Part shown: positions 43,279-52,905 of the stretch, one piece after another
Position numbering within the stretch: position 1 is the first letter of the stretch
Layout: each line of letters opens with the position of its first letter
Origin: Dyella psychrodurans
Lineage (GTDB): Bacteria > Pseudomonadota > Gammaproteobacteria > Xanthomonadales > Rhodanobacteraceae
Direction: 5' to 3'
Assembly: GCF_003363265.1 (NCBI RefSeq)
Contig: NZ_QRBF01000002.1
Span: 62,001-126,000, forward strand
Length of the DNA stretch: 64,000 nt
Made by a program: the position numbers and the translations under genes
Notes under the pieces: model-generated
The model's input: the letters and a program-made list of their open reading frames with translations, nothing else
What the model was told of the DNA's origin: nothing
The model's database searches: none

Positions 43279-44256
43279 ATGACCGCTTCGTCACGTCCGC
43301 CTTTCCTGTATCCGCCGGGTTCGCCGCTGATGCATCCGCCGTTGGCGCTGGACAAAGCGCGCCTCTACGGTTTCTGGGTCGCCGGCGATCTCACCGCATT
43401 GCAGACCAGCGTCGATCACACGCTCAATGCATGCAGTCGCGGAGAATTGCATTTCACCGTGTTAACCCATTACGTGCTGCTGAGTTTTGCCGAGATCAGC
43501 CACGCGCACAGCGCCTACCCCATGGACATCGTGAAGGGGTGGGGCAAGGAGATCGACATCGTCACCTGGGTGATGGTGGGAGCGACCAAACCCGGCGAAG
43601 TGTGGCCCACGTTTTATGCGTATCCGCTGCACATCTGGGTCGACGACTGCATGGCGTTGATCAACGGCCGCGAGCTGTACGGATATCCGAAATACGAATG
43701 CCTGTATGCGATGCCCGGTCCCGACGAATTGCCCACGACATTTCGTCTTGCCGCGAAAGGCTTCCAGCCGTTTTCGCCGAGAACGGAATTGGCGATGCAT
43801 CCACTGATCGATCTGGATGCCAAGCCAGGCCTCAAGGACGAACCGACGACCGATGTCACTGCATGGCGTGACGGACTGGTCGCCTGCATGCACGAAACCC
43901 CAGGTTTCTGGGATACGCATCCTGCGTGGCGCAAGACCTTCGACCAATGGTTCGAATTTTTTCCGGGCGTGGACCAGGTGTTTCTCAAGCAGTTTCCCGA
44001 TGGCAGCGGTCATCGCGCGGTGTATCAGGCCATCGTTGCCGCACCGGCGAAGGTCAAGGAAATTCGCGCACTGTCCCTGCTGACGGGGCGATACGACCTG
44101 CGGCTGCACGCGTTCGACAGTTTTCCGTTGCACCGCACGCTCGGCTGGGCCATCGGCGAGCAGCCGGCGCATTGCGGGTTCCGCATCGATTTCGATTTCA
44201 ACGTCGAGGGCGGCGTCGAACTCGTCAATAATTCCATCGTCACGGAGGAAGATTGA
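43279..44256 (+). CDS. Acetoacetate decarboxylase-like protein
   Basis: A 325-residue protein of the acetoacetate decarboxylase superfamily. The segment NGRELYGYPKYECL aligns with the active-site region of the decarboxylase, Lys138 being the position of the Schiff-base lysine. Family relatives include true decarboxylases and others with aldolase-like or unknown activity. ATG 43279 follows a G-run (43265-43270) by about eight bases; a GTG at 43270 is less likely. Its stop TGA shares one base with the ATG of the flavoprotein that follows, so the two make a unit. The protein is longer than classical acetoacetate decarboxylase (about 245 residues), so the classical reaction should not be assumed. 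Confidence 0.72.
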   Translation: MTASSRPPFLYPPGSPLMHPPLALDKARLYGFWVAGDLTALQTSVDHTLNACSRGELHFTVLTHYVLLSFAEISHAHSAYPMDIVKGWGKEIDIVTWVMVGATKPGEVWPTFYAYPLHIWVDDCMALINGRELYGYPKYECLYAMPGPDELPTTFRLAAKGFQPFSPRTELAMHPLIDLDAKPGLKDEPTTDVTAWRDGLVACMHETPGFWDTHPAWRKTFDQWFEFFPGVDQVFLKQFPDGSGHRAVYQAIVAAPAKVKEIRALSLLTGRYDLRLHAFDSFPLHRTLGWAIGEQPAHCGFRIDFDFNVEGGVELVNNSIVTEED

Positions 44257-46439
44257 TGGTGAACCAACCAAAGCGCATCGCCATCCTCGGTGGCGGTGTC
44301 GGTGCCATGACGGCGGCATTCTGGCTGACAAGCGGCGACAACTGGCAGGAACGCTATCAGATCGATGTCTATCAAATGGGTTGGCGATTGGGTGGCAAAG
44401 GTGCGAGCGGCCGCAATGCCGAGATCGCCCAGCGCATCGAAGAACACGGCCTGCATATCTGGTTCGGTTTTTACGACAACGCCTTCAACGTGATGCAGCA
44501 GGCGTACAAGGAACTGGGCCGGCCTCCTGGCAGTCCGCTGGCGGCATGGACGGATGCGTTCAAGCCGCAGCACTACGTATGTCTGGCGGAGTTGATCGAA
44601 AGCGACTGGCGCGTGTGGCCGGTCGAGACGCCGGAACTGCCCGGCACGCCGGGCACCCCGCGCGAGCCCGAAACACCCGGCGCAGCGATTGCCGAATTGA
44701 TGGAGTGGCAGCGCTCGTGGATAGAATCCTGGGCGCTCACTTATCTCAAGCACAAAGGTTCGCCGTTTCGCATGGGCGAGCACCGCGAAAGCCGGCTGCA
44801 CGACATTCTCACTGCGGCACGTGCTGGATTGACCGCTTTCGAAGACGTGGGCGATCCGCTGGTCGTGGCGCGCAAGGCGCGCGATCTGGCGCGATCGTCG
44901 TCGCGATCGGCATCGGCGAAAGGCGCGTCGACGGCGGACTGGCCGGCCGTGCTCAAGCTGCTCCAGGATCTGCAGCATGCGCTGCACGACGTCGCCGCCC
45001 CGTTCGGCAATCCCGATACATGGTCGGACGACTGGCGCAGGCTTTATCTCGCCATGGATTTGTCGCTCGCCGTGGGCATCGGCATGTTGGTGGACGATGT
45101 GATCGGCGACGGTTTCGAAGCGATCAATCACATCGACTTCCGCGCCTGGATCGCACGCCATGGTGCGCAGCCGGTGAGCGTCGACAGTGCGCCGGTGCGC
45201 GGCTTCTACGATCTGGTCTTTGCGTACCGCGACGGCGATCCGATGCAGCCCGACATCGAGGCGGGCACGATGTTGCGCGGCATGCTCAAGGTCGGTCTGA
45301 GCTATCGCGGCGCGCTGATGTACAAGATGCAGGCCGGCATGGGCGATGTGGTGTTCGGACCGCTATACGAAGTGCTGAAGCGACGCGGTGTGCGTTTTCA
45401 TTATTTCAACAAGCTCTGCGAGCTGCGTCCGGATGCGGCAGGCCGCAACGTGGGCGAGATCGAGCTTGAGCAACAGGCAGCTTTGATCGGCGATGCGTAC
45501 GATCCGCTGGTCGACGTCAACGGCTTGCCATGCTGGCCATCGCAACCGCTTTACGCACAGATCGATCCGCGTCAGGCAGCGCTGTTGCAGCAGCACCGGA
45601 TCAATCTGGAATGCCATTGGTCGGACTGGCCGGACGTCTATCGGCAAGCCTTCGGCACTGCGCTGCCGCGCAAAACGTTGCGTCTCGGTGTGGATTTCGA
45701 CCAGATCGTATTTGGTTTGTCCGTGGCGAGCCTGGAGCATGTTGCGAAACCGCTGCTCGCCATCAACGCGCCGCTGCGGCAATGCAGTGAGAACGTGGCG
45801 GCGGTTGCGACACAGGCGTATCAGGTGTGGCTGAATCAGGATCTCAAGGGCATCGGCTGGAACTATCCGAGCGAGCACGGCGAAGAGCCGGTGTTGTCGG
45901 GTTTCACCGAGCCCTTCGATACCTGGGCCTCGATGGATCAATTGCTGTGCAGGGAAACCTGGCCATCCGGCAGCGAGCCGAAAAACATCGGGTACTTCTG
46001 CAATGCGTTATCGCTTGCCGCCTATCCGTCGCCGGACGATCACGGTTTTCCGGCACGCTGCGCGGAGCTGGTGAAGGTCGCTGCCATCCATCAATTGGAT
46101 GCGCAGATTCAGGCGTTGTGGACGAATGTCGAGGCAAATGCTTTTCCGTGGTCGTGGCTGGTCGATCCCGCCGGCGGATCGGGCGTCACGCGTTTCGACA
46201 GCCAGTTCTGGCGCGCGAACATCGATCCCTCCGAACGCTACGTTCTGTCGCTGGTCGACACAAGCCGTTATCGCTTGCATGCCGATCAATCCGGTTTCGC
46301 CAATCTATTTCTTGCCGGCGACTGGTTGAAGACCGGCCTCGACGCCGGATGCGTGGAAGCGGCCGTCATGGGCGGGATGCAGGCGAGCAGGGCGATCTGC
46401 GGGTTGCCCGAAAATATTCAGGGCGAGCACGGTTGGTGA
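44256..46439 (+). CDS. Large FAD/NAD(P)-binding oxidoreductase (amine oxidase/phytoene desaturase-like)
   Basis: A 727-residue flavoprotein. IAILGGGVGAMTAAFWLTSG (residues 8-27) is the dinucleotide fold, YQMGWRLGGKGASGRN the second FAD motif, and the C-terminal FLAGDWLKTGLDAGCVEAAVMG closes the FAD site as in amine oxidases, carotenoid desaturases and hydroxysqualene dehydroxylase. The middle (about residues 130-330) is longer than in those families. GGAGGA (44244-44249) lies just before ATG 44256, which overlaps the stop of the decarboxylase-like gene. No terpenoid or fatty-acid genes are adjacent to hint at the substrate. Function unknown beyond flavin-dependent redox chemistry. Confidence 0.72.
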   Translation: MVNQPKRIAILGGGVGAMTAAFWLTSGDNWQERYQIDVYQMGWRLGGKGASGRNAEIAQRIEEHGLHIWFGFYDNAFNVMQQAYKELGRPPGSPLAAWTDAFKPQHYVCLAELIESDWRVWPVETPELPGTPGTPREPETPGAAIAELMEWQRSWIESWALTYLKHKGSPFRMGEHRESRLHDILTAARAGLTAFEDVGDPLVVARKARDLARSSSRSASAKGASTADWPAVLKLLQDLQHALHDVAAPFGNPDTWSDDWRRLYLAMDLSLAVGIGMLVDDVIGDGFEAINHIDFRAWIARHGAQPVSVDSAPVRGFYDLVFAYRDGDPMQPDIEAGTMLRGMLKVGLSYRGALMYKMQAGMGDVVFGPLYEVLKRRGVRFHYFNKLCELRPDAAGRNVGEIELEQQAALIGDAYDPLVDVNGLPCWPSQPLYAQIDPRQAALLQQHRINLECHWSDWPDVYRQAFGTALPRKTLRLGVDFDQIVFGLSVASLEHVAKPLLAINAPLRQCSENVAAVATQAYQVWLNQDLKGIGWNYPSEHGEEPVLSGFTEPFDTWASMDQLLCRETWPSGSEPKNIGYFCNALSLAAYPSPDDHGFPARCAELVKVAAIHQLDAQIQALWTNVEANAFPWSWLVDPAGGSGVTRFDSQFWRANIDPSERYVLSLVDTSRYRLHADQSGFANLFLAGDWLKTGLDAGCVEAAVMGGMQASRAICGLPENIQGEHGW

Positions 46440-46451
46440 TGATCGGCAGCG

Positions 46452-48215
46452 CTAATCGCCGCTGCCCACTTCAGGCAGCGGCTGTTCGGCGACACGTTCC
46501 ATGCGGCGGCGCGATTTGTGCGCGTACATGGAGCGATCTGCTTCACGCACCAGTTCCGCGAAGTCCGCGTTGCTGAAACGACGCTGGTCGACCGGCGCGC
46601 TGCAGATGCCGTAGCTGACGCCGGCGCCAAGAAAATCGCTTTCGCACAGCGACTTGTCCAATTCCGCAAGCGAACGCGCGAGACGCTGCTGACTGAGTTC
46701 GTCGCCGTAGGCGATCACCGCGAACTCGTCGCCGCCCAGGCGGAAGGCGCGAATCAGATCGCCAAGCCGCGCGAGTCCTTCACCGACCTTTTGCAACAGC
46801 TCATCGCCGCGTTCGTGGCCTTGGCTGTCGTTGACGAGTTTGAGTCCGTCCAGATCGATCATGGCGATTTGCCAGGTGCCTTGCGCGGGATCGGAATTTT
46901 CGCGGCGCGTGATCTCCTCGATCATCACGTTGAAGGCGAGGCGATTGCCCAGTCCGGTCAGTGCGTCGATGGATGCTTTGGCAATGGCTTCCTGCATGCC
47001 GCGGCGGAAGCGTTCGCGGCCGTCTTCAACCAGTTTCACGTGATCGGCCAGCGCAAAGGCCAACAGCATGGCTTCGCAACTGTTGCCCATCAGCGTAAGC
47101 AGGTCGGCGTTGTCGACGGCGCTGGGAACCAGTCCGAAATTGACGGGCAGTATGATCATCCCCGGTATCACCACCGCCATGTACGCCAGCGTGAAGAAAC
47201 GGGCTCGCCGCACGCCCCGCACCAGCGCCCACCAGCCCATGCATGCCGAATAGAACACGATGATCGACACCGCGAAGGTGGCGATCAGGAAAGCGAGTGA
47301 CGGGAAGAACAGCGAAAACGGCAGTGCGATGATCGAAGCCGCCACGATGCCATGGCCGACGCGTGCCATCTGCGGTGCATGCCGCCACAGATCGAGAAAG
47401 CGAATGGTGAACCGTGCATGCACCACCGGCAGCAGGATGAACCACTGCGTGAAATTGATCGGCCCGGTGCTGATGCCCAGCCACGTTTGCGGCAGGTCGA
47501 AAAAGAAACCCCATCCCAGCACCAGGATCAATGCCTGGCAGCCGTAGAGGGTGTAGCTGCGATCGCGGATCCATAGACCCACGAACAGAATGAATACGCC
47601 CAGGCCAAACAGCACACCCAGCGATCCGAGCATCAATGCGGATTCGTTGATGCGGCGTTTGCGAAACTGCGTACGCGTCTGCACGTCGATGCGCGGCATC
47701 GCGGTGAAAAAGGTCGAGGTGACGTGAATGATCACTGCGTAGTGATGGCCCGGTGCAAGCGTCACGGCGGCCGCGCCGCGCGGGACGTCGCTCGTACCAA
47801 GATCGCTACCGGTGTCGAAGGTTTGGTGCAGACCATCGTCGCCGAGCACAACGATGTGGGCGTGGCCGTAATAGGTGTTGTCGAACGCGACGACCCAATC
47901 GGAGTCGCGCTGCGTGGGGCTGAATGGCGAGACGAGCCAGAAACTGCCGCCGAGCATGCTGACCTGCGGCACCTGCGTGCGTTGGGCGAGCCATGCGTTC
48001 AGCTCGGCATAGCTTTGCGGCGCTTGCTCGCCGGGCGCTGCCTTGTAGGTGGTGAGGGAGGGTTCCTGTGCGGCGGGGCCGAACAACGGAAACGGCTGTT
48101 CCGCGCGGCAGGCTGAACCCACGAGCATGCTTACGAGAAATAAAAGCAGTCCTGCCCAGCCTCGGCCAAGCGACCGCGACGACGCGAACTCCGGCGCGTG
48201 CGTGTGATGGCGCAA
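46452..48215 (-). CDS. Membrane diguanylate cyclase (7TMR-DISM-like sensor with GGDEF domain)
   Basis: A roughly 587-residue protein: signal or anchor helix, a periplasmic beta domain (residues 40-190), seven membrane helices (about 200-410) and a C-terminal GGDEF domain with DALTGLGNRLAFN and FRLGGDEFAVIA (GGDEF at 494-498). It should make cyclic di-GMP. The usual inhibitory RxxD motif is not present at the normal distance before GGDEF. The start is uncertain: no ATG fits, and TTG 48215 is proposed because GAGGGG lies five bases before it and it begins the leader helix; the open frame continues to 48377. Single gene, convergent with the oxidoreductase gene by 12 bases. Confidence 0.82.
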   Translation of the reverse strand: MRHHTHAPEFASSRSLGRGWAGLLLFLVSMLVGSACRAEQPFPLFGPAAQEPSLTTYKAAPGEQAPQSYAELNAWLAQRTQVPQVSMLGGSFWLVSPFSPTQRDSDWVVAFDNTYYGHAHIVVLGDDGLHQTFDTGSDLGTSDVPRGAAAVTLAPGHHYAVIIHVTSTFFTAMPRIDVQTRTQFRKRRINESALMLGSLGVLFGLGVFILFVGLWIRDRSYTLYGCQALILVLGWGFFFDLPQTWLGISTGPINFTQWFILLPVVHARFTIRFLDLWRHAPQMARVGHGIVAASIIALPFSLFFPSLAFLIATFAVSIIVFYSACMGWWALVRGVRRARFFTLAYMAVVIPGMIILPVNFGLVPSAVDNADLLTLMGNSCEAMLLAFALADHVKLVEDGRERFRRGMQEAIAKASIDALTGLGNRLAFNVMIEEITRRENSDPAQGTWQIAMIDLDGLKLVNDSQGHERGDELLQKVGEGLARLGDLIRAFRLGGDEFAVIAYGDELSQQRLARSLAELDKSLCESDFLGAGVSYGICSAPVDQRRFSNADFAELVREADRSMYAHKSRRRMERVAEQPLPEVGSGD

Positions 48216-48409
48216 AGCTGCCCCTCTGCCAGTCTGCGTCAGAGGATGGTAGCACCGGCCTTGCAACTCCTGCGCAACAAATTTCGAGCCGGCCGGGTAG
48301 GAGAAAACGGGGTGTCTTTGCCTGTCTCGGTTTAGCGATAGGGAGGAGGGCTTGTGGCAGCGCCGTTCGACTACCATTTAGCCCCCGTCGCCCCTGGATC
48401 GATACAACG

Positions 48410-50050
48410 ATGGCTGTCATTCGCCTGGCACTGGCCCAACACGATTTTCCCGTCGGCGCCGTGGCCGCCAACACCGCCAAAGTGCGGAACCTGATGGCCC
48501 AGGCGCGTGCGGGTGGCGCGGCGCTCGCGGTCTTTCCGGAGCTGACCATCAGCGGCTATCCGCCCGAAGACCTGCTGCTTCGCCCCAGCTTCCTTGCGTC
48601 CTGCCAGAAGGCCATCCAGGCGCTGGCCGCCGAAACCAATGGATTGACCGCCATCGTGGGTTTTCCCCACAGCCAGGGTGAGGTCTATAACGCCGCGGCG
48701 TTCCTGCAGGGTGGCGAGATCGAGCAGATCACGCACAAGCAGGCGTTGCCCAACTACGGCGTATTCGACGACAAGCGGTATTTTCGCGCGGGCCGCACCA
48801 GTGCCATCGCGGTGATCGATGGCGTTCGCGTGGGCTATCTGATTTGCGAAGACATCTGGCAGGCCGAGCCTGCTGCCCATGCGGCGGCCGCAGGTGCGGA
48901 GCTTATCGTGGTGATCAACGCCTCGCCCTGGGACGATGCCAAGCAGGCGGCGCGCGAAGAAGTGCTGGTGACCCGTGCCCGGGAAACCGGTTGCGCATTG
49001 GTCTACCTCAATCTCGTGGGTGGCCAGGACGAGGTTGTCTATGACGGCGGATCGTTGATGGTGAATGGCGACGGCACGATTGCCGCGCGCGCACCTGCGT
49101 TCGTCGATGCCTTGCTGTGGGCCGACTTCGATTCCGCCGACCGCAGCTTGCATGCCCGCGACTGGCCGGCCGTGGCGGATGGTTCGCGCCAGGCAACGCT
49201 GTACGCGGCGCTCGTGCGTGGCATTCGCGATTACATCGACAAGAACGGTTTCGGCGGGGTGTTGCTGGGGCTTTCCGGCGGCATCGACTCGGCGTTGACG
49301 CTCGCACTGGCGGTGGACGCATTGGGGCCCGATCGCGTCACCGCCGTAATGATGCCGATGCGTTACACATCGCAGCTCTCGCTCGATGGTGCGCGAACGC
49401 AGGCGGAGCGTCTCGGCGTGGCGTATCACGTGATCGACATCGAGCCGACTTACAACGCCTTCATTGCCGCGCTCACACCGCTGTTCGAAGGCAAGCAGCC
49501 GGACATCACCGAAGAGAATCTGCAATCGCGCACGCGCGGCGTGATGCTGATGGCGTTGTCCAACAAGCACAGTCGCCTGCTGCTGGCCACCGGCAACAAG
49601 AGCGAGATGGCCGTGGGCTACGCCACGCTGTACGGCGACATGTGCGGTGCTTACGCGCCGCTCAAGGACGTCTACAAGACCGAGGTTTATCGTCTGTCGC
49701 GCTGGCGCAACGAGGACGAGGCGCGCACCACGGGCCATGCCGGCGACTGGATCATCCCGCCGGCAGTAATCGAGCGTCCGCCTTCGGCCGAATTGCGCGA
49801 CAACCAGACCGATCAGGACTCCCTCCCGCCCTACGACGAACTCGATGCCATCCTCGCCCGCTTTATCGAGCAGGAGCAGTCGCAGGCGGAGATCATCGCG
49901 GCAGGTTTTGACGAAAAAACCGTGCATCGCGTGGTGCGGCTGGTGCTGGTGAACGAATTCAAGCGCCGACAATCGGCGCCGGGGCCTCGCGTCACCACGC
50001 GTGCGTTCGGCCGCGAGCGACGCTATCCGATTACTTCAGGATGGAAGTGA
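48410..50050 (+). CDS. nadE: Glutamine-dependent NAD+ synthetase
   Basis: A 546-residue two-domain enzyme. The N-terminal nitrilase-type glutaminase has FPELTISGYPPEDLLL (Glu), HKQALPNYGVFDDKRYF (Lys) and YLICEDIW (Cys). The C-terminal synthetase has LGLSGGIDSALTLALAVDAL (ATP pyrophosphatase loop) and LLLATGNKSEMAVGYATLYGD. It amidates deamido-NAD using ammonia released from glutamine. ATG 48410 starts MAVIRLALAQHDFPVG, the normal domain start; upstream frame is non-coding. Single gene with a strong terminator. Confidence 0.96.
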   Translation: MAVIRLALAQHDFPVGAVAANTAKVRNLMAQARAGGAALAVFPELTISGYPPEDLLLRPSFLASCQKAIQALAAETNGLTAIVGFPHSQGEVYNAAAFLQGGEIEQITHKQALPNYGVFDDKRYFRAGRTSAIAVIDGVRVGYLICEDIWQAEPAAHAAAAGAELIVVINASPWDDAKQAAREEVLVTRARETGCALVYLNLVGGQDEVVYDGGSLMVNGDGTIAARAPAFVDALLWADFDSADRSLHARDWPAVADGSRQATLYAALVRGIRDYIDKNGFGGVLLGLSGGIDSALTLALAVDALGPDRVTAVMMPMRYTSQLSLDGARTQAERLGVAYHVIDIEPTYNAFIAALTPLFEGKQPDITEENLQSRTRGVMLMALSNKHSRLLLATGNKSEMAVGYATLYGDMCGAYAPLKDVYKTEVYRLSRWRNEDEARTTGHAGDWIIPPAVIERPPSAELRDNQTDQDSLPPYDELDAILARFIEQEQSQAEIIAAGFDEKTVHRVVRLVLVNEFKRRQSAPGPRVTTRAFGRERRYPITSGWK

Positions 50051-50101
50051 TGGGCGAGCCAGGCGCCCAGGTCATGCGCCGATAGTGCCGCGCCCCTAAA
50101 C

Positions 50102-50138
50102 AAAAAGCCGGCGGCCCTGAGGCTCGCCGGCTTTTTTT
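50102..50138. terminator. Bidirectional terminator between nadE and bamD
   Basis: AAAAAGCCGGCG and CGCCGGCTTTTT form a 12-base stem flanked by A and T tracts, so it works as an intrinsic terminator on both strands for the convergent genes. Confidence 0.92.
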
Positions 50139-50159
50139 GTTCGCGACGTTCTCGTGTGA

Positions 50160-51020
50160 TCAGTAGTGACCCGAGAACGGAATCATCTTGCGCAGGATCG
50201 ACGGCGAGTGCGGCCACTTGGGATCTTTCAGGTACGGATGATCCGGATAATTGAGTGCGAGCACCTGGCGCACCTGCGTGGCCTGGTCCTTCTGGCCCAG
50301 TGCCAGATAGCTGCGGCACAGAATGGCCAACGCATCACCCGTCTGCGGCGATTCCTGATAGTGCTCGATCACGTACTGGGCGCGATCGGCGGAGGCCACA
50401 TAAGCCTTGTTGCGGATATAGAACTCGGCCACGTTGATTTCGAACTGTGCCAGCACGTTGCGCAGATAGATCATGCGCTGGCGCGCATCGGCCGCATAGG
50501 CGCTGTCGGGGAAGCGGCGGCTGAGTTCGGAGAAATCGTCGAACGCCTTCAGGTTGTAACCCTGGTCGCGGCGCGTCTGCGCGCTCCGGTGCTCGCCCGC
50601 AAAAGCGCGCTCGAAGACGCCGGTGGTGCGATCGAAGTTGATCAGACCGCGCAGGTAATAGGCATAATCCACATGATTGTTGAGCGGATTGGACTTGATG
50701 AAGCGGTTGACCGTGGAATAGGCGTCATCCGGCTTGTTGTTCTTGTACTGCGCGTAGGCCAATTCCAGCTGTGCCTGCTCGTTGAACGGGCCGGACGGGA
50801 AACGGGCGATCAGACGCTGGTAGGCTTTCTCGGCTGCCGAATAATCGGAATGCATCAGATCATTGTGCGCGAGGGCGTAAAGCTGCGGCAGCGGCAAGGT
50901 GTCGAGCGGATCGCCGCGGTGCCCGAACCACGAGCAGGCGCTCATCGTCAAAGCCAGGACGAGCACGATGAGTACTTTCAAAACAGGCGTCGGGGTTGCC
51001 GGCAGCTTGGTTACGCGCAT
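50160..51020 (-). CDS. bamD: Outer-membrane assembly lipoprotein BamD
   Basis: A 286-residue lipoprotein: signal and lipobox VLALTMSAC, then five TPR-like repeats (YALAHNDLMHSDYSAAEKAY, then YRLIARFPSGPFNEQAQLEL and following). NPLNNHVDYAYYLRGLINF and FDDFSELSRRFPDSAYAADA are the conserved BamD blocks. It is the essential partner of BamA in folding outer-membrane proteins. The C-terminus extends about 30 residues beyond the E. coli protein. Divergent from rluD, as in many gammaproteobacteria. Confidence 0.95.
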   Translation of the reverse strand: MRVTKLPATPTPVLKVLIVLVLALTMSACSWFGHRGDPLDTLPLPQLYALAHNDLMHSDYSAAEKAYQRLIARFPSGPFNEQAQLELAYAQYKNNKPDDAYSTVNRFIKSNPLNNHVDYAYYLRGLINFDRTTGVFERAFAGEHRSAQTRRDQGYNLKAFDDFSELSRRFPDSAYAADARQRMIYLRNVLAQFEINVAEFYIRNKAYVASADRAQYVIEHYQESPQTGDALAILCRSYLALGQKDQATQVRQVLALNYPDHPYLKDPKWPHSPSILRKMIPFSGHY

Positions 51021-51060
51021 GAGTTAAGGGGTTCAGATGTTTGAAAGAAAAGGGATGATA

Positions 51061-51092
51061 GCCGAAACCGGCCCCCAGCCGGGGGTCTCGGC
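51061..51092 (+). promoter_or_regulatory. Hairpin covering the rluD ribosome site
   Basis: Outer arms GCCGA/TCGGC and inner arms CCCCC/GGGGG fold just before the ATG at 51093. The right arm GGGGGTCTCGGC contains the only ribosome-binding-like run, so folding would hide it. Confidence 0.35.
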
Positions 51093-52067
51093 ATGACCAT
51101 CATTCGTCACGAGGCGGTGGTGCCTCTGTCGGCCGCCGGTCGAAGGTTCGACCAGGCCTTGGCCGAGATGTTCCCGGACTATTCCCGCTCGCGCCTGACC
51201 GCGTGGGTGAAGGCCGGGGCGGTGACCCTCGACGGGGTGCCGGCAGCCCCTCGCCACCTGTTGCGGGGCGGCGAGAAGGTCCGGCTGGAGGCGGAACTGG
51301 AAACGGAGGTCACCAGCGCGCCCGAGGCCATCGCGCTGGACATCGTCCACGAGGATCCGCACCTGCTGGTGCTGAACAAGCCGGTCGGCCTGGTCGTGCA
51401 TCCGGGGGCCGGCAACCCGGCCGGCACGCTGCTGAACGCCTTGCTGCACCACGACCCGAAGCTGGCCGAACTGCCTCGCGGGGGCATCGTGCACCGGCTG
51501 GACAAGGACACCTCCGGCCTGATGGTGGTGGCGAAAACGCTGCCCGCGCACACCGCCCTGGTCGACATGCTGTCCCGTCACGAAGTGGAGCGGCAGTACG
51601 AGGCCATCGTGATCGGCACACTGATCGCAGGCGGCACGGTGGATGCTCCCATCGGTCGACATATCGGCGATCGCCTGCGCCAGGCGGTGAGGGATGAAGA
51701 GGACGGCAAGCATGCGATTACGCATTACCGCCTGCGCGAGCGTTTTCGCGCGCACACGCTGATTCAATGCAATCTGGAAACCGGGCGCACGCATCAGATT
51801 CGCGTGCACATGGCGCACGTCGGGCATCCGCTCGTGGGCGATCCCTTGTACGGCGGCGGTTTGAAGTTACCCAAGCGAGCGACACCCGAGCTCGCTGCCG
51901 CGCTGAGAAGCTTCCGGCGCCAGGCGCTTCATGCGGAGCGCTTGGCGTTCGTACATCCCGTCAGTAGTGAAAACTTGACGTTCGAATCACCGCGCCCGGC
52001 GGATATAGATGCACTCATTGCCACGCTCCGCGCGGATTTGGCCGCCAATGGGCCGGACGAGTATTGA
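51093..52067 (+). CDS. rluD: 23S rRNA pseudouridine synthase RluD
   Basis: A 324-residue pseudouridine synthase. An S4 RNA-binding domain occupies residues 10-75 ([20 protein letters not shown]), and the catalytic domain has [18 protein letters not shown] with the nucleophilic Asp and [20 protein letters not shown]. RluD modifies U1911, U1915 and U1917 of helix 69 in 23S rRNA. Followed by pgeF after six bases and divergent from bamD, the standard context for rluD. Confidence 0.95.
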   Translation: MTIIRHEAVVPLSAAGRRFDQALAEMFPDYSRSRLTAWVKAGAVTLDGVPAAPRHLLRGGEKVRLEAELETEVTSAPEAIALDIVHEDPHLLVLNKPVGLVVHPGAGNPAGTLLNALLHHDPKLAELPRGGIVHRLDKDTSGLMVVAKTLPAHTALVDMLSRHEVERQYEAIVIGTLIAGGTVDAPIGRHIGDRLRQAVRDEEDGKHAITHYRLRERFRAHTLIQCNLETGRTHQIRVHMAHVGHPLVGDPLYGGGLKLPKRATPELAAALRSFRRQALHAERLAFVHPVSSENLTFESPRPADIDALIATLRADLAANGPDEY

Positions 52068-52072
52068 TACGT

Positions 52073-52822
52073 ATGAACGATGCATGGATCTTCCCCGACT
52101 GGCCCGCTCCGCGCACCGTGCACGCGGCGGTCACCACGCGCGATGGTCCGGGCATATCGCAGCCGCCTTTCGGTCGATTCAATCTCGGCCTGCGCAGTGG
52201 CGACGATGCGCAGGCCGTGTGCGGCAATCGCAGCACGTTGCGACAGTCATTGGGTCTGCCGGCCGAACCGCGCTGGCTGCGGCAAGTGCATGGAACCGTG
52301 GTGGCGGAACTTGGCCCGTTGCCGACCTCGGAAGAACCGGAAGCGGATGCTGCGGTATCGCGCCTGCCGGGCACGGTGTTGGCGATTCTCACCGCCGATT
52401 GCCTGCCGGTGCTGTTGTGCGCCGGTGACGGTAGTGCGATCGGTGCCGCGCATGCGGGATGGCGTGGGTTGGCGGCCGGTGTGCTTGAGGAGACCATCGA
52501 GCAGATGCAGTGTCACGCCGCCGATCTGATGGCATGGATCGGGCCTTGCATCGGTGCGGCGTCGTATGAGGTAGGCGAAGACGTCTACAAAGCCTTCCAT
52601 CATTCAAAGACTGCGGTTGAAGGCGCCTTTGTGGCTACCCGTCCCGGTCATTGGTTTTGCGATCTTGCCTTGTTGGCTCGGCAGCGTCTGGAAGCGGCCG
52701 GGGTGACCCGGATTTATGGCGGCGGATTCGACACTCGCAGCGATGCGCGTTTCTATTCCTACCGCCGGGAAGGCGCCCGCAGCGGCCGCTTCGCCAGCCT
52801 GATCTGGCTGGCCGAAGGCTAA
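52073..52822 (+). CDS. pgeF: Peptidoglycan editing factor PgeF (YfiH/DUF152)
   Basis: A 249-residue laccase-like domain protein. LTADCLPVLLC, GAAHAGWRGLAAGVLEETI and AWIGPCIGAASYEVG carry the zinc-binding His and Cys residues of the family. In E. coli PgeF removes wrongly incorporated residues from peptidoglycan precursors; older annotation as multicopper polyphenol oxidase is outdated. ATG 52073 lies six bases after rluD and no strong ribosome site is visible, so coupling is likely. The rluD-pgeF-clpB order is common in gammaproteobacteria. Confidence 0.93.
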   Translation: MNDAWIFPDWPAPRTVHAAVTTRDGPGISQPPFGRFNLGLRSGDDAQAVCGNRSTLRQSLGLPAEPRWLRQVHGTVVAELGPLPTSEEPEADAAVSRLPGTVLAILTADCLPVLLCAGDGSAIGAAHAGWRGLAAGVLEETIEQMQCHAADLMAWIGPCIGAASYEVGEDVYKAFHHSKTAVEGAFVATRPGHWFCDLALLARQRLEAAGVTRIYGGGFDTRSDARFYSYRREGARSGRFASLIWLAEG

Positions 52823-52877
52823 GAACCGGCAGCCCTGCTCTTGGCTGAAGCCAGGCAGGGTGCCATGCTCGATTTCG

Positions 52878-52905
52878 CTTGAATCGTTCCGCGCTGTCCG
52901 CATCT
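52878..52905 (+). promoter_or_regulatory. Sigma-32-like heat-shock promoter of clpB
   Basis: CTTGAA (52878-52883), a 14-base spacer, then CCGCATCT (52898-52905). The consensus for RpoH is CTTGAA with 13-15 bases to CCCCATNT, so only one base of the -10 core differs. The start would fall near 52912, about 40 bases before the clpB ATG, exactly where a heat-shock promoter is expected. Confidence 0.6.
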
